This document shows, piece by piece, positions 1 through 12,187 of a DNA stretch of 64,000 bases. Numbering within the stretch: the first letter of the stretch is position 1; each line of letters starts with the position of its first letter. Made by a program: the position numbers and the translations under genes. The notes under the pieces were generated by a model. It ran no database searches. It saw nothing but the letters and a program-made list of their open reading frames with translations, and was not told the DNA's origin. The stretch comes from Ciborinia camelliae (Eukaryota > Ascomycota > Leotiomycetes > Helotiales > Sclerotiniaceae), in NCBI GenBank assembly GCA_025890175.1, contig JANPYM010000011.1:2150299-2214298 (forward strand), read 5' to 3'.

Positions 1-858
1 AGTTAGAGAAATTTAAGAAGCAGTGGAGCCTTATTCTCAAATTTGTGGGATAGGAAAAGGGCAAGAAGAGTATGCAAGCAAGGGAGGGTGGAAACTCTGA
101 TTTGAGATGTATAGATCTGCGAGTAGTATTGCGATCTGGCTCCTGGCAAAGGAATCAACCGATGTAGGAAGAAGATGAAAACTATCTCTTAAGAGTATTT
201 ATTTTCCATTGCAAGTGGGTCAATTAAATCTCTCAAGTAATACTACCATCTGTTGGAATACCTATAGCTCTTGTAAAGCCAGTAAAACCACAATGGCTGT
301 AGAAGAAGTCTTGAATTCACCACTAGGGAAGGGAGAGCTTCGAGATTCGGCAGGGCAGAAAGATCTAATCCGACACCGCCTTTTCCAATAAATAGATTCT
401 TTATGGATTAACAGAAGACAAAATGTTTTAATTAATTACTTGCACTCACTAAAGGCCAGTACAGTCAGTACAGTCACTACGGTTATTACTGACTCCTTTA
501 TCCCGACTACTTTGTCTTGACTTTTTGGAGTATCATCTGAACACTACCATGAACACAAACAAACCACAAGACTTTGGACCACAAGACTCTGTAAGCCAAA
601 CTTCCTTATGTGGTCCTTAATCACTGTGCTGACAATTGTATTTTAAAAAGCCCTGCTACTATCCTTGGAAACATAATTTCAACAGTGGAATAAACAACGA
701 ACAATAAACAAGGGGTTTGAACCACAGCACAGTAATTATATCTGTTCCATGAGATCATAAGTTGTCATGCTGATAATTCTATCTTAAAAGGCTCCTCAAT
801 ATATGACAGTGGACGAAGATTAAGCACTGTTGTGACACAGACTAGAAGAAAACTACAC
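1..858. other. Intergenic, no supported gene
   Basis: Only short open frames occur here, none with a recognisable motif or convincing splice structure. It probably holds the promoter and leader of the 2EXR gene that starts at 859. Confidence 0.5.
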
Positions 859-2082
859 ATGATGGAGCCAGTATTAGATGCTGAGGTGCAAGAAAGGCAA
901 TTGGAACAAGATATTGAGGCTTTCAAAGAGAATAAACTTATCCATTCAAATTCCCTAGTGGAGCTTTCAGCCAGTACTGTAACAAAGGAGAATCTGGCAA
1001 TGGAATCACCACTTGATTTTCAACTTCAAAACACCCAGCTTCAAGACACTCGATCTAGACAACATAGCCCTCTTGAGCATGAGGTTGCAGATTTCGAAGA
1101 TAATCATGTGGTCAATTTACAACTATTGGGAGAACTACCAGACCATGAAATGGAGTTATTCAATACCTCTCAAAGACCTGATGGAAGACTAGACGAATTT
1201 GCTTGGTTCAATCAACTTCCCACCGAAGTAAGATGTATGATTTGGCGTGCCTGTTTTCCACCCGGAAGACCAGTATACCTACAAAGAGGATATTTCGAAT
1301 ATGATGAAGACCTCGATCGATTCTATGTTCAAGCTGGATCAGCATACGTTGTACCGCAGAATGATTGCATTCCTCCTATCACGGCCTTTATCAATCACGA
1401 GTCCCGCCTCGAAACCGAAAAGTTTTATGGGATGCTTTTCCAACGAGTTTCAAATGGCTTCAACTACGTAAAGATGAGCAGAGTCGATAGAGACGCAGCC
1501 GAAGACCAAGGTCTGGCTACAAAATTGAGATGGAAGCAAAGCAGAATAGATGATAACCAGTATAATACGGCGAATATTGATCAACTTCTTCCTCTTCAAG
1601 AGGTTAATAAGAAGGAATCGTTCATGAAGCATCCCCAGCGAATTTGGTTCAATCCAGAGACTGACACAGCTGTCATGGACGTCAATGCTCTTTTCTATTG
1701 CAAGAACAGTGCGCTTTTCTTGGCAGATTTGTTTAGTAACGATCGACGTCGAGCATCCAGTATACGAGTTTTGGAGATCAGGGGCTTTGGGGGAGTAGAT
1801 GATCTCGAGACGTTCGTGGAAAAGTATGGAAAGAACGTACTACTCTTCTTCCAGGATTTGATTGAATTGCGTTTTATTTGGCATCAGGTATGGTCAGAGG
1901 ATGAGGATTTGTTGCACTGTGAAACGGAAGGACTAATTTTAATATATGCGATGAAAAAGGTAGTTGAACAAATGCAAGGGAGATACGCAAATTTCAAAGC
2001 CCCAGAAATGTCGGTCTTTCATAAGAAGGAACTAATTTGGGATAAAGATCATTACGATCCAATATTTGGGGCGCTATCTTGA
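859..2082 (+). CDS. 2EXR domain-containing protein
   Basis: Single-exon gene of 407 residues. The open frame extends upstream to a GTG, but the first ATG is at 859 and I start there. Residues 1-110 are acidic, Glu/Gln-rich and probably disordered. At about residue 114 the 2EXR signature begins (FAWFNQLPTEVRCMIWR, then PPGRPVYL), running to about residue 230; an alpha/beta C-terminal part follows with a local Asp/Glu cluster. The 2EXR family is an F-box-like fungal family of unknown biochemical role, strongly expanded in Leotiomycetes. No signal peptide or membrane segment is visible. The exact role is unknown; the domain call is firm. Confidence 0.88.
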   Translation: MMEPVLDAEVQERQLEQDIEAFKENKLIHSNSLVELSASTVTKENLAMESPLDFQLQNTQLQDTRSRQHSPLEHEVADFEDNHVVNLQLLGELPDHEMELFNTSQRPDGRLDEFAWFNQLPTEVRCMIWRACFPPGRPVYLQRGYFEYDEDLDRFYVQAGSAYVVPQNDCIPPITAFINHESRLETEKFYGMLFQRVSNGFNYVKMSRVDRDAAEDQGLATKLRWKQSRIDDNQYNTANIDQLLPLQEVNKKESFMKHPQRIWFNPETDTAVMDVNALFYCKNSALFLADLFSNDRRRASSIRVLEIRGFGGVDDLETFVEKYGKNVLLFFQDLIELRFIWHQVWSEDEDLLHCETEGLILIYAMKKVVEQMQGRYANFKAPEMSVFHKKELIWDKDHYDPIFGALS

Positions 2083-3738
2083 AAACCAAAGCGAAGAACG
2101 CATAATGTAGTACCAGATATCGGAAATTTGTAAGAATAAAACACCTCCACCTTTCACGTTAGGTATTTTCGTATGATAGCAAGCGATGTTAAGAATTCTA
2201 GGCTTCTCGTGACTATATCGCAAACGCCTTGTCAGGTGTGAGATATTCAGACGTCTCATATAATTCAGAAATCGTGAGATATTGACCATTGAACATACGC
2301 AAGTGTAGTTTTGGTACCCGTCTCTGGGGTTTGTTGAACGAGATTCAAGCCACATCCCACGAGTTCGCCATCATTTTGGGTAGTTCCATCTTTGATGACT
2401 ATACATACTTGCGGCATCAAGTATAGGAAAGACCTCGGAGTATCACAGTACCGCTCGCAGCATTGATCCTGACAATTAACATGAACACACATGATTTTGA
2501 GAGCTCGAAAGGTTTCTCCTCGGATCTTGAGCCCAGAAGCCTCCCCTTGCTTCGAAGAGCACATCTCTTGAGAGCCAAATTCCGAAGTCTTCGTGTAGCA
2601 GACAGTTCGGGGTGAATGAAACCTCGAGGATTGCCTATGGGTGGGAAAACGCGGATCATATACCATAGAAGCGGCTCGAAATAAGGAGGAAGCATGGGAA
2701 ATATACGTGGAAATGACTATGATTTGTCGTGATACCAAATTTGGGAGCCGAGATCATGTGGATTTCAACTGCCAACGCCCGGCATTTAAGAGAACAAATG
2801 TAACAACTCTAATACCAGATGAGGGGGGGAGTTGGATAAGTGATATTATGCTAGTCTTTTAGAAGAGACAAATTGAACTTGAAGCTTCGCAAAATAGAAG
2901 CAAATTGGATGATGCCTAGGTATGTATGAACTGTGAGAACAGTCATGAACTAACAAGGCGGGCTAGGTAAGAATAAGGTTAACCTGGAGGGAGTTCTGCC
3001 CCTTTTCACCGCCGGAGCAAGACTCACCACCAACTAAATACCCTCCCCCCAAACTCTTTACCACCTAGGTGCATCGAGACAAACGTATCGAGACCAGCGA
3101 CAGTTATAAAAGCCTTTTTCATAGCTTCTCAAATGTTTTGAAGTCATCTTTGATTAGGTATGAAAAGAATTGCTGCGTAAAATTCCTACACCTGTATCAC
3201 CATCAATGTCGACACAGAGTTACGGAGTACACAAATGATTTTTCAAGCAGGATTGGAGCATGGCGCATCCGGTTCTATGGTCACAAGAATATGAAGAACG
3301 AAGTCTACTTGTTCGGAAGTCTATAAATTATCCAGAGACCAAGCCACATTATAGATTGCGAACTTTCAAGGTCTCCTGTTATTGTTTCATATATCAATCA
3401 CGTGGTTTGTGAGAAAAGAATGAGCTCCGAATTTATGAGGTCTCTTTGGACATGTCATTGAGTCTAGAGGGAGTGGTTTTCATTCTTTGCCGCATACACA
3501 AGGAGCATAAGAATTTACCCCTTTTGCCAATACATTCAAAGCCTAGTCGCCTTGTCAAATTGGTCAGATGTTCTCATCCCTTGCAAACGCTATAATCCGC
3601 TGCCACGAAAGTACATTTTCCTTTACAGCACGTACCAAGAGGACCAGCGATGCTCACGCAAGTTTCACCTTCCGCCAAACACTGAATTGGAAGATTTTGT
3701 CAGCACAAATACTTCACATGTAGAACATATACCACATC
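2083..3738. other. Intergenic, no supported gene
   Basis: Base composition is normal. Several open frames of 70-150 codons occur on both strands, but they overlap each other and show neither a known domain nor good start contexts. The most gene-like is a Cys-containing minus-strand frame with an ATG at 2666 (see rejected items). Confidence 0.45.
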
Positions 3739-4299
3739 CTAAAAAGAACGCCAGGAAATACAAACCTCGTTCTGTCGAATACAATGGGCAGCATCTGCAA
3801 CGCCTGGTTCGCTTCCGCATATCAATCCATCACAACAAGTGCCAAGTGGCCCGGCGAATCCAGAGCAGAATGTACCCTCAGTGAGACAAGTTTGCTTCTT
3901 TCGAATGCAGTGGGCATCATCTGCAACGCCTGGCTCATTTTCGCATACCAACCCGTCACAACAAGTGCCGACCGGGCCGGCGAATCCAGAGCAGAATGTA
4001 CCCTCAGTGAGACAAGTTTGCTTCTTTCGAATGCAGTGGGCATCATCTGCAACGCCTGGCGCATTTTCGCATACCAGTCCATGACAACAAGTGCCAACGG
4101 GGCCGGCGAATCCGGAGCAGAAGGTACCCTCGGTAAGACATTTCTATAGTTGACATATAAGATTTAGCAACTCAGCGTCACAGAAGGAGGGAGGGGGAGG
4201 GGGAAGAAATACGGTACATCCATCGTCTCGAGGAAGCGTCACGGCGGCAGCCGATGCTACGACGATTACGAGAATACTGAGTGGTTGACTGAGCTTCAT
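3739..4299 (-). CDS. Secreted tandem knottin-like cysteine-rich protein
   Basis: Two-exon gene: exon 1 4213-4299, intron 4144-4212 (69 bp, GTATTT...TATAG), exon 2 3739-4143; 163 residues. Exon 1 gives a clear signal peptide (MKLSQPLSILVIVVASAAAV) and a few residues of mature protein. The phase-0 splice is the one that avoids an immediate stop. Exon 2 encodes three units of exactly 42 residues, each with cysteine spacing C-x6-C-x9-CC-x4-C-x11-C. This matches the general inhibitor-cystine-knot pattern (CC in the middle, six Cys). Linkers such as PGVADDAHC recur. Small secreted Cys-rich proteins of this type act outside the cell in fungi, often as effector candidates or inhibitors; the actual target cannot be read from sequence. 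Disulfide connectivity is inferred. Confidence 0.75.
3763..4140 (-). repeat. Three 126-bp in-frame tandem repeats
   Basis: Units 4140-4015, 4014-3889 and 3888-3763 each encode one six-Cys module. The second and third share long identical stretches at the DNA level, including synonymous sites, so the duplication is recent or maintained by gene conversion. The end of unit three diverges (QNEVC, then stop). Confidence 0.85.
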
Positions 4300-5015
4300 T
4301 TTTGTTTTGAATTTTATGAATTTTGATTTAGGTCTGACGATGAGAGTGCTTATTGATGGAGAAGAACATGAAAATCTGGGAGAACTATCTCATTTATATC
4401 CTCGGAGCTTGTCTTTCAATGCCATCATCGGCGTAAGATTCTCATCAGCTGTTTATCAGCTGACCCAAGCTAACGTCTGCCAAGCGACTGCCAAGTAGAA
4501 TTACGAGAATCCCTTACTTCCCAAAGTTATGTGGTATGGCGGGAACCACTTGGCAGGTAGTATGCATGCCCGTTTCGAGTTTGTAGTATGTGATGCTCCC
4601 CGAATGAAGTCGGCATATCCGGGGCAACAAAGCGGATATTGTGCAGAATGACAACAGGAGGTGATTCAGCTGAAGGTTATACATAATCATGATGATGATT
4701 GTAAACCATAGCCACGTTTCCAATTCCCCATTAAGGGATGAATAATAGCCTTGTCTTGCTAAAACAGAGACCAATCAGAGACACTGATTTATAATATGAC
4801 TTTTTGGCTACTATTCGGAGGTCATCATTCTTTTGGTCAATACACATACTCCCTTGGAAAATAAGCCATCTCTGTACCAAGACTTACGTTTACCACTCAC
4901 TCAACACTTCCTCCTTACTGGGAAACTGCCTTAGACATTCGTGTCAAGGGATTGCAATTTTCTTAGGCCATTAGGTCATAGTTTCAGAATTAACCACCAT
5001 GTCATGGTCACTTGT
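4300..5015. other. Intergenic, no supported gene
   Basis: Promoter side of the knottin-like gene and 3' side of the next minus-strand gene. I see no motif-bearing frame. Confidence 0.45.
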
Positions 5016-5506
5016 TCAAACAATCTTCTTTTTGGGACAGATGAGCACCATCTGAGCACCATTCAACAAACCGAATAACGCAAGGAACACCTGATGGATC
5101 ATTGGATTTGCAATCCATTCTTGAGCATGGGAAATCGCCACCATTAGGCCGGACTTATTCATCATATCCACTATCCACCTTGAAAATACTATGGGATACT
5201 TCCCTGGAAATTCAGATCTTTGCCTCAAAGATATTGGTGTCAATACATCCTTGGTAAAACCTCCTACATCAAATGGAATGACCTCCAAAATCACATATTC
5301 ATGCTTTTGAAAAGGTCCAGCTGCATCTGATTTTGCTCGTGGGAAAGTTTCAATGCCCAAGCCATTCGCAATAGTGTTCTAAAATTGGATCAATATAGAT
5401 GGAGATTGGTATGAACTGTTGTTGTTTGTCGGAATTCGTTTCTTAGCTGAGTACTGGACTTTTTGAATAGGTCTTATCAACATACCAGAATGATTGATAG
5501 CGTCAT
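5016..5506 (-). CDS. Hypothetical protein, two exons
   Basis: Tentative model: exon 1 5486-5506 (seven codons, MTLSIIL), intron 5379-5485 (107 bp, GTATGT...TTTTAG), exon 2 5016-5378; 127 residues. The donor is a perfect consensus and joins in phase 0 to a 120-codon open frame. The protein has a hydrophobic stretch near the C-terminus (HQVFLALFGLLNGAQMVL) and a basic end. I recognise no domain. It could instead be the surviving end of a longer decayed gene, or chance. The splice signals are the main support. Confidence 0.35.
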
Positions 5507-7014
5507 GATTATATTTATATACAGCAGTCATTCCTGTGCCTGGATATTTCAGCCTCCTGCAAGATAGATGCGTAGGGAAAACTGTCTCTGTGATTCCCCT
5601 TTGTCACGTGGGTGCATCACATGACCACGGGAAATACGGCACGAAGGTGCGGCACAGGAATACGATGGATACGAAGAGTGGGATTGCCACGTAAGACATC
5701 ACTTTAACCGGCATGTCATGGGCGGAAGCATTCCGTCCCTCAGGCCATATGAATTTGTATATAAACTTGGACATTTTCCTTCTCAAAAGGACAGATTGGA
5801 AATCCAGAGTCCTTAGGAACCCTAAAAGATTATTAGTTGAATTGAATATCCTTCCAAGCCATTATACCCTTGTCACACCCTTGGTGCTGTCTCTGTTCTT
5901 GTTTGTTTACTTTCTGGAAATCCCAACTTAATCCCTTCTCACGATTTGGTTTCTGTTCACTTCGTCCATTTCATGAGCCTGAGTACATATCCAATAACTG
6001 GAATGTTCTCATCGTGATACACATTCAATGTGCCAAACTTGGCATGATCTTGCGGAAATTCAAGCCGGTTTTGCGAGTCCTCATTACTTTAGAATTAGTA
6101 ATTATAATGCTACTTTCTGAATTCCGAGAAAACCCATCTGGCCATCTCTACAAGTGTTGGTCGGGGCTTTTCATATCTTTGACGCGCGGTACTGGATCAG
6201 GAATACAGGATGACCTTTTAATATCCTCCCAATATCCTCACAAATCCCGATGGGTGACATCAATGAAAAGCTGCAGGATGGTATCCAGATATCCCCAGCC
6301 GATGATACACAGAATTTGGTTCGAACATGTCTCTATCTGTTCCATTCCATTAATCTATTCCACGTCTCGTGGGCCATCAAGCGGATTCTGAACATAACCC
6401 GACCTCTCCCGTCCTTTAGCCTACTACGAAGACGGCCATGTTTTGTGGCTTATATTATTCGGTTTACTATATCCTACTGTATTTGAAGTTCAAACCTCCA
6501 TTCTGTGCAATTCAAAATATCATGATATTTTGCGGCGTATATTTAATGCTACCATTTGCGGGGTTATTCGAGAAAAGCAGGCACAATATGTCAGCGAGCT
6601 CGATTAGAAATTCACGAGAGCCTCGAGACTCGCAATCAGATAGTGATGAACCACAACAAAAAAGAAGACATTTGGAGATGATAAAATTGGCACTTCTTCT
6701 CCTCCTCGTTTAGGCAAATCGGAAACTTGGCATGGAAACGGGAGCAGACATGATAGTGAGCTATTTCATCTCACGAGTCAGAGGAGAAGAATGCTAAGAT
6801 GACACAGGATTCGAGCATCACGACATTGAAGGGGATTATAGCTATAGTATGTATTTGAGTATAAACTTTTCGTGATCACCGCAATTTCATTCCCCAATCT
6901 ATATAACCTTAAATCATCGATGTATCCTGGTATCTACGCCGGTAATAAAATGCTCATCACGAGACTCGGCGAGCCTATTCTCTATATCATTCCACCAAAT
7001 CAAATCAAATCAAA
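5507..7014. other. Intergenic, no supported gene
   Basis: Overlapping plus-strand frames at about 5713-6713 encode hydrophobic or low-complexity peptides with no family likeness, and no splice model joins them sensibly. A short AATCA pentamer run lies at about 6994-7015, next to the stop of the MFS gene. Confidence 0.4.
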
Positions 7015-8617
7015 TCATGCAAACTCCATAAAATGCACTCCAGTTTTGGCCATCCTAGCAGCAACAAAACAAGCAGCAGTTGCAAGAAGCATCGACCCAC
7101 AAAAAGCGATGGTCGGAATATATCCCGAATGTGAGAGGATCTGCCCGGCAACCGGTGTCCCAATCAAGAGACCCAATCCACCCACCGCAAACGCCATACC
7201 CATTCTCGTGCCTACAACTCCCAGGTTTGGACTCAGTGAAACGATAACGGTGGGTGGAATCGAGACGAAACATCCGGTTGAAAATCCATAGATGATGGCA
7301 AAAACCACAAGCCCACCAACAGAATGAACACCAATCAAACCAAACGCAGAAATACTCGCCACAATTGTTCCCGGGATGATGATATTCAACGGACCAAATT
7401 TATCCGCAAAATAATTCGGGATAATGCGGCCAAAGATCGAGGCGGCATTAATGGTACTCAGCATATAGAACGCCGAGTTCGAAGACATGATACCTTCATC
7501 CATGGCATAGGATGAGATGTAATAGAAGGGGATATTGAGACCCAGGAACCCGAAAAATAACCCCAGCGTAAATAGTAAGTATGCCGGTTCTTGGAATGCG
7601 GATACATCGATTAGCGCCCGCTTTTGACGAGGCTTGATTCGTATCTTCATGATACTTATGGAAATGGAAAGAGTGGCCAGGAAGATAAATCCTAGGGCTC
7701 GGGTTGTCCACCCAAACCCGATTTTAGGTTCGAGGTTGTGGAAAATTATCGGGTATATCACACCACCTAAAGATTTTCGTTAGCTGCTGACAAATCGTCG
7801 CCATTTTGAACTTCATATCTCAAAATAGGCGTGATAACTTTGTGAAAGGAAATAAAGACCTACCAAGAGAACTCCCACTAGCAGCAATACCCATGGCGAA
7901 AGCTTTCCGCGTCGAGAAATAAGTCGACACAATGGCGACACTAGGCACAAAAAGACATCCCAAGCCAATTCCCATACAGACTGCTTGGGCAAGTATGACT
8001 TCCCAGTACGTTTTGGAGATGGATGTCATCATCATCCCTAAGACCACCAAGACTGTACCGGTGGATAAGAGGGGACGGAAGAGCCCGGCATCTATGAATT
8101 AATTAGTTGGGGTTTGATAATGGCAGGATGAGGGGAGGGGATAGGACGAGAGGGAGGAATTGAAAGGAAAAGAGAAATTACCGAAAAGAGGACCAGTGAT
8201 CACACCCACGAGTAGAAGGAGAAATGCTTGGATAGAACCAATCCATGATATATTAGATGGGGTCTCGTGGGATAGCAAATCACTTTCGTAAAATGTTTGG
8301 AATGCACCAAACATATTTACTATGCCCCTGTTTTCATCTTCAGTTACTTATTTCACTTGCATCCGCTAGACATACCAAGAATTAAAGAACAAGAAAAAGC
8401 TCCCTAGCACTTGAAGCCAAGCAACAAGTCCACCATTCGGAATATCATCGTGGGGATTTGGAGTAACGTGAGGAATAACTTCAAACTCATCATATGTATC
8501 CAATGATCTCTCTTCTTTTGACTCGATAGATTTGGATTCCCCAGTCGGTGTATTTTGATCAAGATCGGTTGATATTTGATCAGTCGGAAGATCAGTTGGA
8601 AGATTAACGGGGCCCAT
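7015..8617 (-). CDS. MFS transporter, monocarboxylate (MCT) type
   Basis: Four exons: 8376-8617, 8182-8327, 7864-8091, 7015-7766; introns of 48, 90 and 97 bp with GTATGT, GTAATT and GTAGGT donors. Phases join exactly to 455 residues. The open frame reaches a GTG further upstream; the first in-frame ATG (8617) is taken. After an acidic N-terminus, NGGLVAWLQVLGSFF is the form of the [DE]GG-x-AW motif that opens TM1 in monocarboxylate-porter proteins, followed by NMFGAFQTFY. About 12 membrane segments are visible. Fungal members move carboxylates, riboflavin or small metabolites across the plasma membrane; the substrate here is unknown. Neighbouring genes give no clue. Confidence 0.87.
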
Positions 8618-9912
8618 ATCCTCCGATTTTTCAGATTGATTTCCGAGGGTATGCACGGCTATTTGATGTATATATATCACCTCCGAAAATCGATTGCTTG
8701 CTTCAATTGAGTAGTGTAACCGTACTAAACTGTACCGGATATATCAAAGAAGTCACGAAATATACTTCTCTTATATTGAAGCTCTCGGAGAGACTTGCAA
8801 GAAACTTTGGAAATCGCAGCCTAGAGCGCGGATTGATAATCACTAAACCGCGGATATTGCGGTACGGTAGGATCTAATTTTTTTATATCCGTTAGGTTAG
8901 GTTAGATTAGGTAGCAAATAGATGTATATCATCATGATGATATGTAGGAATCCAGGAAGTTTTTATTTCCACCAATTAGATAACCTGACAAAAAGATATA
9001 TACAATGTTACCATATGCAAGATTATAAAGCTGTGGGGAAAAGAAAGTATTGATAAGGTTAATACCGAAATTCATATCGGCAATTTAGTAAAATGACGAG
9101 ATGAAGCAAACTTTGGCTAGATACTATTAAGTAGGTACAGTAGTACTATACATCTAACGGACCTGATATTGAAGTTTGAATTGAAGTGGAGGTTGAGAAG
9201 TTTGAACGGACAGAGATATCGGTGATTTATTTTGGGGGGCGAGCAATATCGCGATATAAGATCTCGGGGTTAGTCTTTGTAGTAATACGCAATAGCTACC
9301 TGCTAGGTATCTATTTCTCATCTCCTTTACTCTTTTACTCCAGTCCTTTTTTTTCTAATTCGTTTCATGTAAGTTCATGCCTGGGTCGAATGGTACCTAT
9401 CATTGATGAGCCTTGGATTTCATAATGCTATGAATGAAATAAAGAAGTTAGATGTAACCTCGGGATATATAATATCCATACAGAATGGATTTTTGTGTTG
9501 CTCCCTCCCCGAAACTGTTGTGTTGTGCCGTGCATCCCTTAATTTGTGGCTACCTCCCGCCTAAGCCAATAGCCTACATATAGCCTATAGCCACGAGACA
9601 CATCACTCAATATCATACCAAAATTTGAAAAATTTAAATAAATGCCCTAAAATGTTATACTATACATACATACATACAACTGCCAACAATAAGTAAACCT
9701 ATTAAAACATTTAACCTGCAAAGAAAAAAAGCCCTAAATAAATACCACCATCTCATACCATGTATGCGAAGGGGTATCAAAAAAACGAAAAGAAAACAGC
9801 ACACCCTCCATGCCAGTGAAGAATACAACCAACCAGTAAATAGATCTCCCAGCCCAGAAGAGCAAATTACTACACCATCACCAACTCACAGAATCATCCA
9901 TCCTTCGAAGCA
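8618..9912. other. Intergenic, no supported gene
   Basis: A+T-leaning spacer between the start of the MCT gene and the stop of the next minus-strand gene. It has a short TACA repeat near 9660-9677. No coding or RNA gene is visible. Confidence 0.5.
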
Positions 9913-10976
9913 TCAAAATGAAGAATCAAAATGAACAATTTTTCGAGGTTCCTGAACAGGGGGCAGGGTAACACTAGTATACTTATTCTTCGGTGCAGAT
10001 ACAGCAGATGAGAGGGAAATCTCACCAATGGCATCGGCAAGCCTAGGTAACCCAATCGAGTCCAACTGATTAGATCGCGGCTCGACTGGTGTTTGCGACG
10101 CCGGCTTCTCCTGGAATCTTTTCGGCTTATTCCTTTTCCGACTAGGAGGCTTTTTCAACCCTTCATCTTGTCTTGGGTAGGAGGTCGAGAATGGGTTACT
10201 TTCGCTCCGTACTTCGTTCGCATCCTGGAGGAGCTGGTCGGATGGAGAATTCACGATGAACTGCGGTTGCGCGTAGAGAGATGAATCGGGGGTCTGCATC
10301 ATATGCTGGTGATCATAACCTTCTTCTTGGATTGGAGTTCTGAGGCTGTATGATTCATCATCGGTTGCCAAGGTCGTATCCGTTCTTTCAGTCGATGCCG
10401 AACTCGAGGGGGAGAATCTTTGACCTCCAAGGTTGGTCGGACAATCCCCAGTTAGAGTCACGCAATCAATTGTCCCGCGTTGGTCCAAGTGAAGAGCGTG
10501 GGTATTGTTGTACTTGTCTTTGACCTTTACCAAATAAGTGAGGGTTTCACCATTTAGATGAAACTCTATAGAGTACTTCATTTTGAAGCGGCCTAGTACG
10601 GGAGGCCATTTCTCAAGCATAGTCGAATATTGTGGAATTGATTTCCGAAAATCAACATCCAGAACAATCGTCTCTACATATTTCGCCTAATTAGTATAAA
10701 GATAATCCAACTCACATGGAACAACTTACCAATCTTTTGGAGGTCATCCACCTTAGACGGCAGAGTGTAAGGACTTGAGTCGGGAGTTCCGATCCAAGAC
10801 CGTATCCTTTCTGGCCATTGTAGATCTTTTAGATCTTCGATGCTTCGCTTACGCCAGCTCTGATCTTCATCATCAGACGTGAAAACATGTGGTTTTCGTG
10901 ATGGTAGAGTAGGTAAGGATTGGATGTGCGTGAGTTTGAAGATTGGTATAGGGAGAGAATTGGAATGGAATAATAC
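9913..10976 (-). CDS. Basic disordered protein of unknown function (5' end unresolved)
   Basis: Exon 9913-10673 is joined to an upstream exon ending at 10730 by a 56-bp intron (10674-10729: GTAAGT donor, ACTAAT branch site, TATGTAG acceptor). The nearer AG (ATTAG) would shift the frame to an early stop, which fixes the acceptor. The joined product reads WPERIRSWIGTP, a short ordered core (YSIEFHLNGETLTYLVKVKD), then about 180 residues rich in Ser, Pro, Gln and charge, with a basic patch (PPSRKRNKPKRF) resembling a nuclear localisation signal. The upstream exon is open to about 11090 but holds no in-frame ATG, so either a further upstream exon supplies it or translation starts at the ATG at 10620. 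The given 5' limit is arbitrary. No family is recognised. Confidence 0.55.
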
Positions 10977-11488
10977 AATGCAATGTGTAGAAATATCGAT
11001 GCTCGCGAGAAGGAAGGGAAGGAGGGAGGGACGGAAGTAATATACTCCGTACTGTGGAGACAGAAGTGATTTGTAATCGGTTACATAATCATTCTCTCAT
11101 TCAATTAGTATAAATTATTTAGTTTAGCTAGCAATGAATGAAACCATCCCTTTCCCACTTATTAATACCGGGTAAAACTGGAGTCAGGTGACCTGTCATA
11201 AGATTGAATTGAAGTTCTGAAGTTCTCGACATGTCCTTGTTCAAATGAGACAACATGCACCGCTCGATATCAAATCCCAGGTTACTTGTAAGTGGTGTAT
11301 GGGCTATTCAATACCATCTGCAATAGGTATCACCTGCAATAACATTTGGAGCCCACGTGACAGCCAGCCCCTACCCCGGAGTGGTGTCATTATCTTCTAA
11401 GGATTCGGCATCAATGATCATACTGCAACTCATTTCAATTATGAACTAGAATCTCTTTTGATAAACCACCGAGTAGAGACTGCTGAAA
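10977..11488. other. Intergenic between divergent genes
   Basis: Likely shared promoter region. It may hide the missing first exon of the minus-strand gene at 9913; I could not find an ATG plus donor in correct phase. Confidence 0.35.
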
Positions 11489-12187
11489 ATGGGCAAGTCA
11501 ACAACTCTTCCTCCACCTGGGGTATACAGAGATCATCCGGTACTTGTCGATGCTGCGTCAACCTCTTCCGCGGTATCATTACCTACATACCATTAACGGC
11601 TACGAAGATTCAGAAGAACAACCGCCTTCCTATTTATACACCGATGAGTCCGCGATCTCGCAACAAACACTCCATCGTGCCCCGTACGTTTATTTTGTGA
11701 TCCTCTCCAATTTTCAATTCCACACATCTAACTCTAACACCTCTCAGTCCCCACCGAACTCCCATTTTCCTCCCATGAACTCGATTGAAGCGAATTCCCA
11801 GGTAAAATCAATGAATGGCGCATCGTGACTTGGATCCGATGGGTATTTTACCTAACATTCTTTTGGCTCATCTCTTGGTCAGTACTTTTCTTCCTCACCC
11901 ACAAATATAAAAGAGATAAAACTTGTACAATAATGAGTGAGGTAGAGTGGTTGAGTTTACGGGGAAGTACAATCAAGAGGGCTGCGATGGTGAAGATGAT
12001 ATGTAAGGATCAATGTCTCGATGATGTTTACAGAAGGGACATAGTGGCTGCGGATACGAGGGGATTGATTGCTAGTTCGACACCAGAACCAAAACAAAAC
12101 ACTGATAATGCCGTTGCAGATTGTACGTTGAATTTTCTGAGACAGGGCTTGAGAGTGGCCGAAGGGTTGGATGCAAGTAGAGGTTGA
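11489..12187 (+). pseudogene. Damaged single-pass membrane protein gene
   Basis: ATG at 11489 opens MGKSTTLPPPGVYRDHPVLV, then the frame stops at TAA (TYH stop). One base out of frame the text continues sensibly (GYEDSEEQPPSYLYTDESAI) to a GTACGT donor near 11690. After a probable intron, VPTELPFSSHELD stops at TGA. The same frame then continues SEFPGKINEWRIVTWIRW, one membrane helix (VFYLTFFWLISWSVLFFL), and a polar tail to 12187. The pattern is one extra base plus a Trp-to-stop change (TGG to TGA) in an otherwise coherent protein. Alternative splicing that skips both lesions is possible, but I found no consistent phase. Function unknown. Confidence 0.45.

Noticed and set aside
2265..2666. 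Minus-strand 133-codon frame with a cysteine cluster (CVHVNCQDQCCERYC)
   Set aside because: No signal peptide, no recognisable family and no supporting splice structure; a competing frame overlaps it on the same strand.
3784..4149. Plus-strand frames across the knottin-like gene
   Set aside because: They are antisense shadows created by the 126-bp repeat, which keeps all frames open in parallel.
5713..6713. Cluster of plus-strand hydrophobic frames
   Set aside because: No domain, poor start contexts, and no GT...AG model that joins them into one protein.
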